Shown one piece after another: positions 8,153 to 16,940 of a stretch of DNA of 64,000 bases; the first letter of the stretch is position 1, and every line of letters starts with the position of its first letter. Location: assembly GCF_016863095.1 (NCBI RefSeq), contig NZ_BOOF01000034.1:62001-126000 (forward strand), read 5' to 3'. The notes beneath the pieces are model-generated. The model made no database searches. It was given only the letters and a program-made list of their open reading frames with translations, and was not told the origin of the DNA. The position numbers were made by a program, and so were the translations under genes. The stretch is from Microbispora siamensis (GTDB taxonomy: Bacteria > Actinomycetota > Actinomycetes > Streptosporangiales > Streptosporangiaceae).

Positions 8153-8330
8153 CCGCCCGTGGCGCCGGGCACGGACTGCGGCTGGCCAACCTGCTGGAGC
8201 CGCATGCCCGTGCTGCGATGAGCAAGGGGCATGAGTGCCTCACGGTGAACAACCGACAAGCTCGGCGAGTGCAGATCCCTCGTCGATCACGTACGCCCTC
8301 TCGACCCTGGTGACGTCGGCGGACAGCGCG

Positions 8331-9782
8331 TCAGTCACGGTCCCCCGCGTCATCCTTCCGCGCGGGCCGGTGGACGGTGAGGTCGCCGTACGGGCGCAGG
8401 AGCGTGGCCAGGTCGCCGGGTTCGTCACGCAGGGTGGCGTCGAGGAAGGCCCTGGTGGCCGCCGTGGTGACGGACAGGCCCCCGGTGCGGCCCAGGGAGC
8501 CGACAACGGACGGCACCGGCGGCAGGTAGAGCGGCGCGTCGGCGAAGGTGAGGTGCGCCGTGCCGGGGACCGTGATCCGGTAGCTCTCCGACGTGCTCAG
8601 CGCGAGGATCCGGGTGAGACGAGGGATGTACGACGGGTTGTCGGCCGGGTCGACGGGATGGGTGAGCGCAAGCACCGGCTGATGGTAGGGCCGGGGCGCG
8701 GGGTCGTACGGGTAGCCGTCCAGATCGATCACCGCTGCGAACCGGGAGTCCTGGCGGGCGGCCCGCAGAGCGGCGCCTCCGCCTATGGAGTGCCCGGTCG
8801 CCGCCGCCCGCGCGGTGTCGAGCCGTCCGGTCAGCGGGCTGCGGATCTCGCCCCTGTCGAGGCGGCCGAGCTGGGTGAGGACGAAGCTGAGATCGGCGGC
8901 CCTGACCGCCGTCCAGCCGGTCGCGAGCCGTCTGTCCTCCTCGTCGTCGCCGGTGGCCACGACCCGCGTGCGGATCGTCCGTCCATCGTCGAGCACGACG
9001 GCGGCGGAGTCGTACGGGTGGTCGAGGGCCGCGACGACGTAGCCGTGGCCGGCCAGTTCCTCCGCCCACGCGGTGTTCTGGGTGCGCACGCCTCCCAGCC
9101 CGGGAGAGAACAGCACGATCGGGAACCGCCCGGCCGCCGCAGGCGCGTCGTACACGGCGCCGGTGCGGGCACGGACCGCGTCATCGAGCAGGAAGGCGGG
9201 CACGCCGATGTAGCCGGTCAGGCCGTCGGCGACCGTACGCGCCTCCCGCTCGGTGCGGCCGAGATACCGGGCACGGGGACCGGCCGTGCCCTTGGGCGCG
9301 GGGTACCACAACTGGACCACGACCGTGCGGTGGTCGCCGGGCTCATCGGTGGCGGGCTCCGGGCGAGAGGCGTCGGTCCACTGCATCACGGCCGTGCCCA
9401 CCGCGTACGGACCGGACGGCCCGGGGAACACGGGCACGGGCACCGCCCAGGCGGCGGCCGCGCTCGCACCGACCAGGCCGAGGCAGACCACGGCTCCCGG
9501 CAGGGTGAGCCACCGTCTCACCCGCCGTGCCGGGCGTCCGGCGAGTACCGGCACGGCGAACGCGAGCGCGACCAGGACGCCGGCGAGCGCGGGCGCCATC
9601 TGCCAGCGCAACCCGCGCACGGTCAGCACGATCCCGGACAGGGCGACGACCGCCGCCGCGGCGAGCGCGACCGGCCGCCGGGCCGGGGGCGGGCACCACC
9701 GCGACGACAGCAGGCCGACGACGCCCAGCAGAAGCAGGATCTCCAGGGGTGACATGCCGATCCCCGCGATGGTCTCGATCAT
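8331..9782 (-). CDS. Membrane-anchored alpha/beta hydrolase, PAF-acetylhydrolase-like
   Basis: A 483-residue protein. The first 120 residues contain four to five hydrophobic helices (SPLEILLLLGVVGLL, VALAAAAVVALSGIVL, MAPALAGVLVALAFAVPVL). The rest is an alpha/beta hydrolase resembling platelet-activating-factor acetylhydrolase isoform II: FPIVLFSPGLGG oxyanion region, nucleophile elbow GHSIGGG, acidic residue in VIDLDG and His in PGTAHLTF. It probably hydrolyses a short-chain ester at the membrane outer face. The start is uncertain: ATG 9782 has no clear ribosome-binding site, ATG 9755 has GGGGAT just upstream. It lies in the block that splits the TTCTAG regulon. Confidence 0.8.
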   Translation of the reverse strand: MIETIAGIGMSPLEILLLLGVVGLLSSRWCPPPARRPVALAAAAVVALSGIVLTVRGLRWQMAPALAGVLVALAFAVPVLAGRPARRVRRWLTLPGAVVCLGLVGASAAAAWAVPVPVFPGPSGPYAVGTAVMQWTDASRPEPATDEPGDHRTVVVQLWYPAPKGTAGPRARYLGRTEREARTVADGLTGYIGVPAFLLDDAVRARTGAVYDAPAAAGRFPIVLFSPGLGGVRTQNTAWAEELAGHGYVVAALDHPYDSAAVVLDDGRTIRTRVVATGDDEEDRRLATGWTAVRAADLSFVLTQLGRLDRGEIRSPLTGRLDTARAAATGHSIGGGAALRAARQDSRFAAVIDLDGYPYDPAPRPYHQPVLALTHPVDPADNPSYIPRLTRILALSTSESYRITVPGTAHLTFADAPLYLPPVPSVVGSLGRTGGLSVTTAATRAFLDATLRDEPGDLATLLRPYGDLTVHRPARKDDAGDRD

Positions 9783-9924
9783 GCGACCAATCGTTGATCA
9801 TGCAGGCCGTTCGCGCGTCCCCCTGGAGTCCCTGCTTTCGTGCGACCGCAGTCGCATCATCGTGCCGACGGTGATCCCGGAGTCTGATCACATCGATCTG
9901 AGGTCGGTGACGCGGCTGATGGCC

Positions 9925-10175
9925 CGAACTGCGCGTTGATGGGTTGGCCCAGGAGGCATAGGTTCGGGGTGAGGCACAACTCGACCTTGTTCTTGTGCGC
10001 CCAGGTGCGGATCGCGGGGGGGTCTTGTTGGCCGACAGGTTGTCCAGGATCACGTAGATCGGGGCGCCGTCCGGGCAGGCGGATCGGATGGACTTCAGCG
10101 CGGCCGCCGGCACCGACGTACCGCCGGCCGAGGCCATGATGATCAGAGCCCGGCGGGCCCGGATCGAGCCGTTGC
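9925..10175 (-). pseudogene. IS630-family transposase fragment, frameshifted
   Basis: The reverse strand encodes IYVILDNLSANKTP, then in a shifted frame IRTWAHKNKVELCLTPN, then in a third frame TYASWANP, then INAQFGP. These are consecutive pieces of the DDE C-terminal region of IS630-type transposases. A run of seven C at the first shift suggests slippage. Only about 200 bp of a roughly 1-kb gene remain and no terminal repeats were found. The adjoining stretch 9783-9925 shows no recognisable gene. Confidence 0.75.
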
Positions 10176-10219
10176 TTGCCGCCGCCGCGACGCCCGGCTC
10201 CCGCCGGGCAGGTGTGCGC

Positions 10220-11143
10220 TCAGGGGTGTGCGCAGGCCGTCTGGACGGTGTCGGAAGCCTGACCGTCGATGACGATCTGGCCACGCGCCACAACGCATCC
10301 CACACGGGTGCTGAGCATGCCGGCCCAGTGCCGGTCGCGGACGAACTTCTCGTCGATCCGGCTCGCGCTGCCGTCGGCCGGCCGGAAGGTCTCCAGACGG
10401 ACGCGGATGTCGTCGGAGGGGTAGTTGATGAGGGCGGCGTTCGGGTCGAGCCGCGCCCAGGCCTTCCCGCACTCGGCGTTGTAGCGCACCTCGAGGTTGC
10501 CCAGCCGCTGCGGTCCTGACCAGATCTCCTGCGAGGTCAGCGTCACCGCCTCGACGCAGCCGGCCCGTGCCGGGTCCGCCCCGTCGACCTTGCTCTGCCC
10601 CTGCTTGAAGGTGTAGGGCAACACTTTCCTGGCCGGGGACCAGGCCATCGCGGGCGCCGCACGCGGCCACAGGACCAGGGCGAGCACGCCTGCGACGGCC
10701 AGGGGGAGGACGACGCTCGCGGCGATCCACATCCGGCGCACCCGGCTCCCGTGTTTCCGGCTCCCGCGCACCCGGCCGCGACCGGCCGGCACGTCTCCGG
10801 CACCGTCTTCGGCACTGTCTTCGATGTCGGCTTCTGCGGCGGCGGTGCGCGGTTCCGCGGCCTCCGGCCCGGGGGCGTCCTGCCGGCCGGCGACGTCCAG
10901 CCAGCGCTGCCTCCACTCCTCGACGTCGCCGCCGCACGCGGCCACGTAGGCCAGCGTCAGCTCCAGGGTGGGCAGGGCCTGCCCTCCGGCGGCACGGGCC
11001 AGGGCTGCGGCCGAGTAGTGCGCCTGTTCGGCGAGCTTGCGGTACGACGGGTTGCCCGCCTTCTCGCGTAATCGGCGCAACTCGTAGGCGAAGGCCTGAA
11101 CCGGTCCGGCGTCCGGGTCCAGGGGATTTTCCGGGCGACCCAC
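10220..11143 (-). CDS. XRE-type HTH protein with transmembrane helix and extracytoplasmic DUF2690-like domain
   Basis: 307 residues. An N-terminal helix-turn-helix (FAYELRRLREKAGNPSYRKL) is followed by an acidic linker, a basic stretch and one transmembrane helix (MWIAASVVLPLAVAGVLALV, about residues 140-160). A C-terminal domain of about 130 residues with several Cys (ARAGCVEAVTLTSQEIWS, NAECGKAW, RVGCVVARG, ACAHP) resembles DUF2690. Such one-component membrane regulators are common in streptomycetes and relatives. GTG start with GGAGAG 6 nt upstream. Divergent from a secreted-protein gene. Confidence 0.75.
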   Translation of the reverse strand: MGRPENPLDPDAGPVQAFAYELRRLREKAGNPSYRKLAEQAHYSAAALARAAGGQALPTLELTLAYVAACGGDVEEWRQRWLDVAGRQDAPGPEAAEPRTAAAEADIEDSAEDGAGDVPAGRGRVRGSRKHGSRVRRMWIAASVVLPLAVAGVLALVLWPRAAPAMAWSPARKVLPYTFKQGQSKVDGADPARAGCVEAVTLTSQEIWSGPQRLGNLEVRYNAECGKAWARLDPNAALINYPSDDIRVRLETFRPADGSASRIDEKFVRDRHWAGMLSTRVGCVVARGQIVIDGQASDTVQTACAHP

Positions 11144-11280
11144 AGCGAGCTCTCCTGGCTTGTCTCAGGGGTTGTCTCTGCGTTGTCTCGCGACATGCCA
11201 ACCGTAGGCGACAACGGTGTGGATCTCCACAATCGCTGGCACACCCCTTCGACATCACCTGTTAGGGAGACATGAGAGAC

Positions 11281-11835
11281 ATGCCACGCTCACTCGCGCT
11301 CGCCCTTCCCGTCCTGCTGCTCGCCGTCGGCGCCGCCCCCGCGGCGGCCGCCCCGGCGGACGGCCCCGTCGTCACACACGTCTACTCTCTGCCGGTCACC
11401 GTGGAGGTGGTGGACTCCAACAACCCCTCCCAGGGCTGTCCCGGCAGCGCGGCCAACCAGTACAAGACCGTGGGCGACGAGGCCGCCCTGGTTGCCTGGA
11501 CGTACGCCAACGGCACCCATCGCTGTGTCGAGGTCGGCTACCGGCCGAAGGTCCTCAACAAGCCCTGCGCGTTCTGGTTCGAGGCACCCCCCAGACGGTT
11601 CGGCCAGTACGCCGGAAAGATCACCTTCCACTTCGAGTACGCCGACCCCGACGGCCACCCACGGGACGAGCGGGTGACGATCGACGAGGGCTCCGAGCGT
11701 GCCGGCAGGCTCGGCGAGCACAGCGGTGTGGAGCGCATCTGGTTCGGCGACGACACCGGCCAGCGCTACCCGACGAAGATCGCGTGGGGCCTGAAGGGCC
11801 GCGCCGGGGGACTGACGCAGGTCTGCCCGGCATGA
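11281..11835 (+). CDS. Secreted protein of unknown function
   Basis: A Sec-type signal peptide (PRSLALALPVLLLAVGAAPAAAA) is followed by about 150 residues with four Cys (SQGCPG, HRCVEV, KPCAFWF, QVCPA), which may form disulphides. No family recognised. ATG 11281 has AGGGAG 11 nt upstream; ATG 11272 lies only 2 nt after the same box. The stop overlaps the start of the next gene (ATGA, 11832-11835). Confidence 0.65.
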   Translation: MPRSLALALPVLLLAVGAAPAAAAPADGPVVTHVYSLPVTVEVVDSNNPSQGCPGSAANQYKTVGDEAALVAWTYANGTHRCVEVGYRPKVLNKPCAFWFEAPPRRFGQYAGKITFHFEYADPDGHPRDERVTIDEGSERAGRLGEHSGVERIWFGDDTGQRYPTKIAWGLKGRAGGLTQVCPA

Positions 11836-12713
11836 GCACCCAGGTTCCCACGACAGCCGGGGGCCGTCTGGTGGTCCCCGGAACCGTCCACGCCGCCGCC
11901 TTCCTCGGCTACCTGCTGGCCGGCGGCCTGCTCGTGCAGACGGCCACGCTGGAGCGGATGATCGAAAGCGGCCTGCTGGACGCCGACGACTGGGACGGTG
12001 TGCAGCCCATCGTGCTGACACTGGCCGTGCCGATGCTGGCCGCGGCGGTGGCCCTGCACTGGGGGCTGCGCCCCGCCCGGCTGGTGCTGGCCGTCTCGGG
12101 CTGGCTGCTGGCGGGCTTCCTGGCCGTGCTGACGCTCGGCATCCTCGGCCGCCCGTCGGTGCCCGCGACGGTGCCGCTGTCCATCGTCGCGAACGCCGTG
12201 GCGGCCGTCGTCATGGCCAGGCTGCCGTACGGGCAGCAGGCCGACGACTACCTGAAGGGGCACGGCCGGACCCGGGCCGAAGTACGTGCCGCCCGCCCGG
12301 ACGGCCTGGCCGCGCCCGGCGGCGTCCGCCTCGTGGCCGGTTGTGTCGGCGTGGCCGCACTGGTGGGGGTCGTCGCCACGGTGGATCTCGTGGTCAACGC
12401 GAACGGTTCCCCGCTGCCGCCGCTCGCCATCGCGTGCATGGCCGTGGCACTGGTCAGGGGACTGCTGCGCGGCCGGCTGTGGGCGCGCGCCTACAGCGTC
12501 GTCGTGTTCGCGTCCGCCCTGGCCGGTGGGCTGATCACGCTGATCGGGCTCTGGCGGGCCTCGATCCCGGAGGAGGGGTTCCTCGCCTCCACCCCGCCGG
12601 ACGTCGGCCCGGCCGTGACGGTCACGCTGCTGGTGACGGCCGCCGCCGCCGTGCTGCTGTACACGCTGGCGTGGCAGGAGAGCAGCGCCGCCTTCTTCGA
12701 CGAGGGCTGGTGA
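11832..12713 (+). CDS. Integral membrane protein of unknown function
   Basis: 293 residues with about eight hydrophobic segments in two halves separated by a charged loop (QADDYLKGHGRTRAEVRAAR). It is translationally coupled to the secreted protein upstream and ends at a strong hairpin. Resembles uncharacterised actinobacterial membrane proteins; no catalytic motif seen. Confidence 0.65.
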   Translation: MSTQVPTTAGGRLVVPGTVHAAAFLGYLLAGGLLVQTATLERMIESGLLDADDWDGVQPIVLTLAVPMLAAAVALHWGLRPARLVLAVSGWLLAGFLAVLTLGILGRPSVPATVPLSIVANAVAAVVMARLPYGQQADDYLKGHGRTRAEVRAARPDGLAAPGGVRLVAGCVGVAALVGVVATVDLVVNANGSPLPPLAIACMAVALVRGLLRGRLWARAYSVVVFASALAGGLITLIGLWRASIPEEGFLASTPPDVGPAVTVTLLVTAAAAVLLYTLAWQESSAAFFDEGW

Positions 12714-12720
12714 CGCGCCG

Positions 12721-12751
12721 GTGAAGCGCGCCGGGGACCGGCGCGCTTCAC
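12721..12751. terminator. 14-bp perfect hairpin between convergent genes
   Basis: GTGAAGCGCGCCGG, loop gga, then the exact complement, 7 bp after the membrane-protein stop and 36 bp from the convergent acyl-CoA synthetase stop. Probably bidirectional. Confidence 0.8.
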
Positions 12752-12786
12752 GGGGGCGCACAGGCGGCCGAAGTCAGCGGCAGGGC

Positions 12787-14919
12787 TCAGCGGCCGTCTC
12801 GGTCGCGCCAGGTGATGAGCGCGTCGAGCGCCTCCACGTGCGAGCCGCGGACGAGCAGCGGATTGATCTCCAGCGACTCCAGGTCGTCGCCGAGGCTCTC
12901 GGCGAAGGCGGCGACGCGGGCCACGACCTCGGCGACGGCGTCGAGGTCGGCGGGTTCGGTGCCGCGGGCGCCCCGAAGCAGCGCGGTGCCGCGCAGCTCG
13001 TCCAGCGCCCGCCGCACCTCGGCCGCGTCCACCGGCAGGACGCGCAGCGCCGTGTCGCGCAGCGCCTCCACCCAGATCCCGCCTAGGCCGACGGCCAGGG
13101 TGAGCCCCCATGCCGGGTCCCGTACGACGCCGACCAGCAGTTCCACGCCGCCGCCGCGCTGTGGCTGGACGAGCGCGCCCACGCGGCCCGCGCCGGGGAC
13201 CGCCGCGGCGGCGGCCACGACCTCGCGGTAGGCCCGCTCGACGTCCCGCGCGTCGGACAGGCCCAGCCGGACCCCTCCGACGTCGCTCTTGTGGCCGAGT
13301 CCGTCGGCGGCGACCTTGAGGACGACCGGGTAGCCGAACCCGACCGCCGCCGCCACGGCCGACTCCTCGTCGTACACCAGCTCGCCGGGCACGACCGGGA
13401 GCCCGGCGGACGACAGCAGGGCAGCGGCCCGGTGCTCGGCCCACACACCGGTCCCCGCCTCGGCCGCCGGGGCGCTCGCCACGGCCTTCGCCGGGACGGC
13501 TCCGTCCGCCGCCTCGACGGCGGCGCGGTACGCCCGGGACCACCGGACCGCGGCCCCGACGGCGTGCATGCCGTGCTCGATGCCGCCCGCGACGTACGGG
13601 AACCCGGCCTCCCGCTGGACGTCGCGGCCGAACTCGGTGACGTCGGTCAGCACGTTGCTCACGACGACGACCGGCATCGGGGCCTCGGCGATGCGCTTGG
13701 CGCTCGCGGAGAACATGGCGTACACGGGCGCGGGGTCGGGCGGCGCGACGCGCGGGAGGTCCGACAGCAGCATGACCGCGTCCACGCCAGGGTCGGCGGT
13801 GACGGCCTCCAGCGCGCGGCCGAGCAGCGTACGGTCGATGAGCACATAGCCGGTGACGTCGAGGGGGTTCTGCACGGTCCCGAAGGCGGGCACGATCTCC
13901 CGCAGCCGGGCGACCGTCTCCGGGGCGAACGCCGGCAGCTCCAGTCCCTCGTCCTCGGCCCGGTCGGCGATGATCTCCGACGCGCCGCCCGAGGGCGTGA
14001 CGACGCCGATCCGCGGGCCCGGCAGCGGGCCCACCTCGGCCAGCAGGCCCGCGGTGATGATGAGGTCCTCGAGCGACCGCACCCGCACCACCCCGAGCTG
14101 CCGGAACGCCGCGTCGATCACGTTGTCGTCGCCGACGAGCGCGCCGGTGTGGGCCTGGGCGGTGCGGGAGGCGAGCCGGCTGCGCCCGATCTTCAGCGCG
14201 ACGATCGGCTTGCCCGCGAGCAGCGCCCGGCGCGCCGCCCGGGAGAACGCGGCCGGATCGCGCACCGACTCCAGGAACAGCGCGATGGCCTTGGTCGCCG
14301 GGTCGTCCACCAGGTAGTCGATCACGTCGGTGACGGTGACGAGCGACTCGTTGCCCATCGAGGTGAGCAGGCTGATCCCGACGTTGCGGGCCTGGGCGAA
14401 GCCGAGCACCGAGCTGGCCAGCGCGCCGCTCTGCAGCACCACGCCGACCGACCCGCGCAGCAGCGGGGACGGGATCGGCAGGCCGTACGGCGTGACGTCC
14501 GCGGCGGCGTTGATGAAGCCGTTGCCGTTCGGGCCGAGGACGGTGAGGTCGTTCTCACGGGCGAAGTCGACGATCTCCGCCTCCAGGGCGGCGCCCTCCG
14601 GGCCGGTCTCGCCGAAGCCCGCGGTGAGGATCACGTAGTGACGGATGCCGAGCTTGGCCCCCTCGCGCAGCACGGGCAGCACGGCCGTGGTCGGCACCAT
14701 CACGTACGCGAGGTCGACCTGGCCGGGGATGTCGGACAGGCTGCGGTGGGCCTGCTCGCCGTGCACCACGCCGCCGCGCGGGTTGACCAGGTGCACGGGC
14801 CCGCGGAAGCCGTGCGTACGGAGGTTGGTCAGCGTGCTGATCGACCAGCCGGACTTGTCCGTCGCCCCGACCAGGGCGATCGACCGGGGGTTGAACAGCT
14901 CTCCTACCGCCATGCTCAT
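12787..14919 (-). CDS. ADP-forming acyl-CoA synthetase (acetate-CoA ligase family)
   Basis: 710 residues with the fused NDP-forming architecture: N-terminal CoA-binding Rossmann domain (FNPRSIALVGATDKSGWS), succinyl-CoA-ligase-like domain with the phosphohistidine segment AQAHTGALVG, and C-terminal ATP-grasp domain (GFGYPVVLKVAADGLGHKSD). It activates or deactivates a carboxylate as its CoA ester with ATP/ADP. The ATG at 14919 overlaps the TGA of the acyl-CoA dehydrogenase (ATGA), so they are coupled. The operon is driven from the TTCTAG site at 16099. Confidence 0.88.
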   Translation of the reverse strand: MSMAVGELFNPRSIALVGATDKSGWSISTLTNLRTHGFRGPVHLVNPRGGVVHGEQAHRSLSDIPGQVDLAYVMVPTTAVLPVLREGAKLGIRHYVILTAGFGETGPEGAALEAEIVDFARENDLTVLGPNGNGFINAAADVTPYGLPIPSPLLRGSVGVVLQSGALASSVLGFAQARNVGISLLTSMGNESLVTVTDVIDYLVDDPATKAIALFLESVRDPAAFSRAARRALLAGKPIVALKIGRSRLASRTAQAHTGALVGDDNVIDAAFRQLGVVRVRSLEDLIITAGLLAEVGPLPGPRIGVVTPSGGASEIIADRAEDEGLELPAFAPETVARLREIVPAFGTVQNPLDVTGYVLIDRTLLGRALEAVTADPGVDAVMLLSDLPRVAPPDPAPVYAMFSASAKRIAEAPMPVVVVSNVLTDVTEFGRDVQREAGFPYVAGGIEHGMHAVGAAVRWSRAYRAAVEAADGAVPAKAVASAPAAEAGTGVWAEHRAAALLSSAGLPVVPGELVYDEESAVAAAVGFGYPVVLKVAADGLGHKSDVGGVRLGLSDARDVERAYREVVAAAAAVPGAGRVGALVQPQRGGGVELLVGVVRDPAWGLTLAVGLGGIWVEALRDTALRVLPVDAAEVRRALDELRGTALLRGARGTEPADLDAVAEVVARVAAFAESLGDDLESLEINPLLVRGSHVEALDALITWRDRDGR

Positions 14920-16085
14920 TCCCCGATCGTGCCGAGGCGAGCGTGGCCCTTGAGCAGGTTGCGGGCGATCGTCCTGCGCTGGATCTCGTCGGTGCCCTCG
15001 AAGATCCGCAACAGGCGCAGCTCGCGATACCACCGCTCGATGGGCAGTTCCTTGGTGTAGCCCATGCCCCCGTGGATCTGCAGCACGCGGTCGACGACCT
15101 GGTTGGCCATGACCGCGCCGTTCAGCTTGGCGATCGAGGAGGCGTGCCGGGCGTCCATGCCCTGCTGCACACGCCAGGCGGCGTGCAACGTGAGCCACTT
15201 GGCCGCCTCGATCTCCACCTGCGAGTCGGCGATCATCCACTGGATCGCCTGGTATTCGGCGATCGGCTTGCCCATCGACACGCGGATCTTGGCGTAGTCG
15301 ATCGCCATCTGGAGCATGCGCTCGGCCGAGCCGACCGCCCGTGCGGGGATCATGTAGCGGCCCTGTCCGATCCACTGCATCGCCAGCTCGAAGCCCCTGC
15401 CGAGCTCGCCGAGGATGTTCTCCTCCGGCACCCTGACGTCCTCGAACACCAGCGAGGCCGGGCCCCACTGCCCCATCGTCGGGATCGGCTCGGACTTCCA
15501 GCCCATGTCGCGGTCGGCCAGGAAGCACGTGACGCCGCCGTTCGCGCCCTTGTCGGGGTCGGTCACGGCGAACACCATCACGAAGTCGGCCTCGTTGCCG
15601 CCGGTGATGAAGGTCTTCTCGCCGTTGATGACCCAGTCCCCGCCGTCCTTGACGGCACGCGTACGGATGCTGCGGGCGTCCGAGCCGGCGCCCGGCTCGG
15701 TGATGGCGAAGCAGGAGCGGCGTTCGCCCTCGATGGTGGGGATGAGGTAGCGCCGCTTCTGCTCCTCGGTGCCGGCGTAGAGGATGTTGTCGGCCGACCC
15801 GCCGAAGCTGAACGGGACGAACGTCCGGCCCATCTCCATGGCGATGATCGCGGACATGACCGGGCCCAGGGCGGCCCCGCCGTACTCCTCGGGGGTGTTG
15901 ATGCCCCAGAAGCCCATCTTCTTCGCCTTGAGCCGCAGGTCGCGTAGGACCTCGGGATCGAGCCCGGGGCCGCCGGCGCGCTCGCTGCGCAGCACCTCGG
16001 GTTCGAGCGGCATGACCTCCCGCTCCACGAACGCGCGGATGGTGTCACGGATCTGCAGTTCCTCGGGGCTCAGGGAGAAGTCCAT
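14916..16085 (-). CDS. Acyl-CoA dehydrogenase
   Basis: 389 residues of the usual FAD-dependent fold: YGGAALGPVMSAIIAMEMGR, FAITEPGAGSDA (FAD/substrate loop), GEKTFITGG and the C-terminal FEGTDEIQRR containing the likely base region. It introduces a 2,3-double bond into an acyl-CoA. First gene after operator 16099-16119 and coupled to the ADP-forming synthetase. Divergent from the TetR gene. Confidence 0.92.
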   Translation of the reverse strand: MDFSLSPEELQIRDTIRAFVEREVMPLEPEVLRSERAGGPGLDPEVLRDLRLKAKKMGFWGINTPEEYGGAALGPVMSAIIAMEMGRTFVPFSFGGSADNILYAGTEEQKRRYLIPTIEGERRSCFAITEPGAGSDARSIRTRAVKDGGDWVINGEKTFITGGNEADFVMVFAVTDPDKGANGGVTCFLADRDMGWKSEPIPTMGQWGPASLVFEDVRVPEENILGELGRGFELAMQWIGQGRYMIPARAVGSAERMLQMAIDYAKIRVSMGKPIAEYQAIQWMIADSQVEIEAAKWLTLHAAWRVQQGMDARHASSIAKLNGAVMANQVVDRVLQIHGGMGYTKELPIERWYRELRLLRIFEGTDEIQRRTIARNLLKGHARLGTIGE

Positions 16086-16098
16086 CGACGCGACTCTT

Positions 16099-16119
16099 TT
16101 CTAGAATTGCTCTCTAGGA
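16099..16119. promoter_or_regulatory. TTCTAG-N9-CTAGGA operator before the acyl-CoA dehydrogenase
   Basis: One mismatch from the perfect dyad, 14 bp upstream of the dehydrogenase ATG. Confidence 0.6.
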
Positions 16120-16160
16120 ATCGGCTCCAGCCTGGTTCCCCGCCGGAGGGGTGTCAAGAG

Positions 16161-16181
16161 GTCTGGAATCAGTTTCTAGAA
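16161..16181. promoter_or_regulatory. GTCTGG-N9-CTAGAA operator before the TetR gene
   Basis: Two mismatches in the left half-site; the right half-site is exact. It lies 45 bp before the TetR start and suggests autoregulation. Confidence 0.5.
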
Positions 16182-16226
16182 TTTGACCCGTTACTATGGC
16201 GTCATCCAGGGAATCGAGGAGCCCAG

Positions 16227-16901
16227 ATGGCACGCAAGCCCGGCGGCAGGAGCGGCTCGTGGGAGTGGAGCCGCACCGCCCAGACGCGCAAGAGCATGCT
16301 TCAGGCCGCCCGCGAGGTCTTCTCCGAGCACGGCTTCGCCGACGCCAACGTCGCGGACGTCGTCGAGCGCGCGGGCTCCAGCGTGGGCAGCCTCTACCAC
16401 CACTTCGGCGGCAAGACCGAGCTGTTCCTCGCGCTGTGGGAGGAGCACCAGGCCGCCCACGAGGAGGCCGCCGCGTCCAGCGTCGCCGCGGCGAAGCAGG
16501 CGGGCGTGAAGGACCCCGTCGAGCTGTTCATCGCCGGGGCCAGGGCGTTCCTCGAAGGGTCCTGGCAGCGGCGCGACCTGGCCCGGCTGTTCATGGACGG
16601 CGACGGCCCGCCGGGGTTCGAACTGATGCGGCGCACCCGCGGGCGGGAGTGGGTGCGGCAGAACGCCGTCCTGCTCGGCGCGGCGAACACGCCGACCGAC
16701 CGCCTCACGGTCTCGGTCCTCACCAGCGTGATCGGCGAGGCCGGCCGCGAGGTCGCGACGAGCGAGACCGAGGAGGAGGCCAAGGAGGTCGTGGATGCGG
16801 CGATCGCGCTCATCCGCCGCTTCGGCGACCCCCTGGCCACCCATGACGACACCACCGGCGCCGCAGGCGTGGCGGACGACGCCGGGGCGGCGCTCAGCTG
16901 A
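16227..16901 (+). CDS. TetR family regulator, probable repressor of the TTCTAG regulon
   Basis: 224 residues; HTH FADANVADVVERAGSSVGSL followed by YHHFGGKTELF, then an all-helical ligand domain. Start ATG 16227 follows CGAGGAG by 5 nt; the longer open frame from 16107 would run through the operator and is rejected. It is flanked on both sides by genes for CoA-ester catabolism, each preceded by related dyads, so an acyl-CoA or free-acid inducer is likely (inference). Confidence 0.88.
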   Translation: MARKPGGRSGSWEWSRTAQTRKSMLQAAREVFSEHGFADANVADVVERAGSSVGSLYHHFGGKTELFLALWEEHQAAHEEAAASSVAAAKQAGVKDPVELFIAGARAFLEGSWQRRDLARLFMDGDGPPGFELMRRTRGREWVRQNAVLLGAANTPTDRLTVSVLTSVIGEAGREVATSETEEEAKEVVDAAIALIRRFGDPLATHDDTTGAAGVADDAGAALS

Positions 16902-16940
16902 CCTCGGCGACGCCCCGCGCGCCGCACCTCCAGGTCAAGG

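Noticed and set aside
12787-15528. A 913-codon reading of the acyl-CoA synthetase
   Set aside because: The extra N-terminal 203 residues are the acyl-CoA dehydrogenase gene in another frame; the true start overlaps that gene's stop at 14919.
16107-16226. 40-residue N-terminal extension of the regulon TetR
   Set aside because: It runs through the operator at 16161, has no TetR similarity, and the ATG at 16227 has a good ribosome-binding site.
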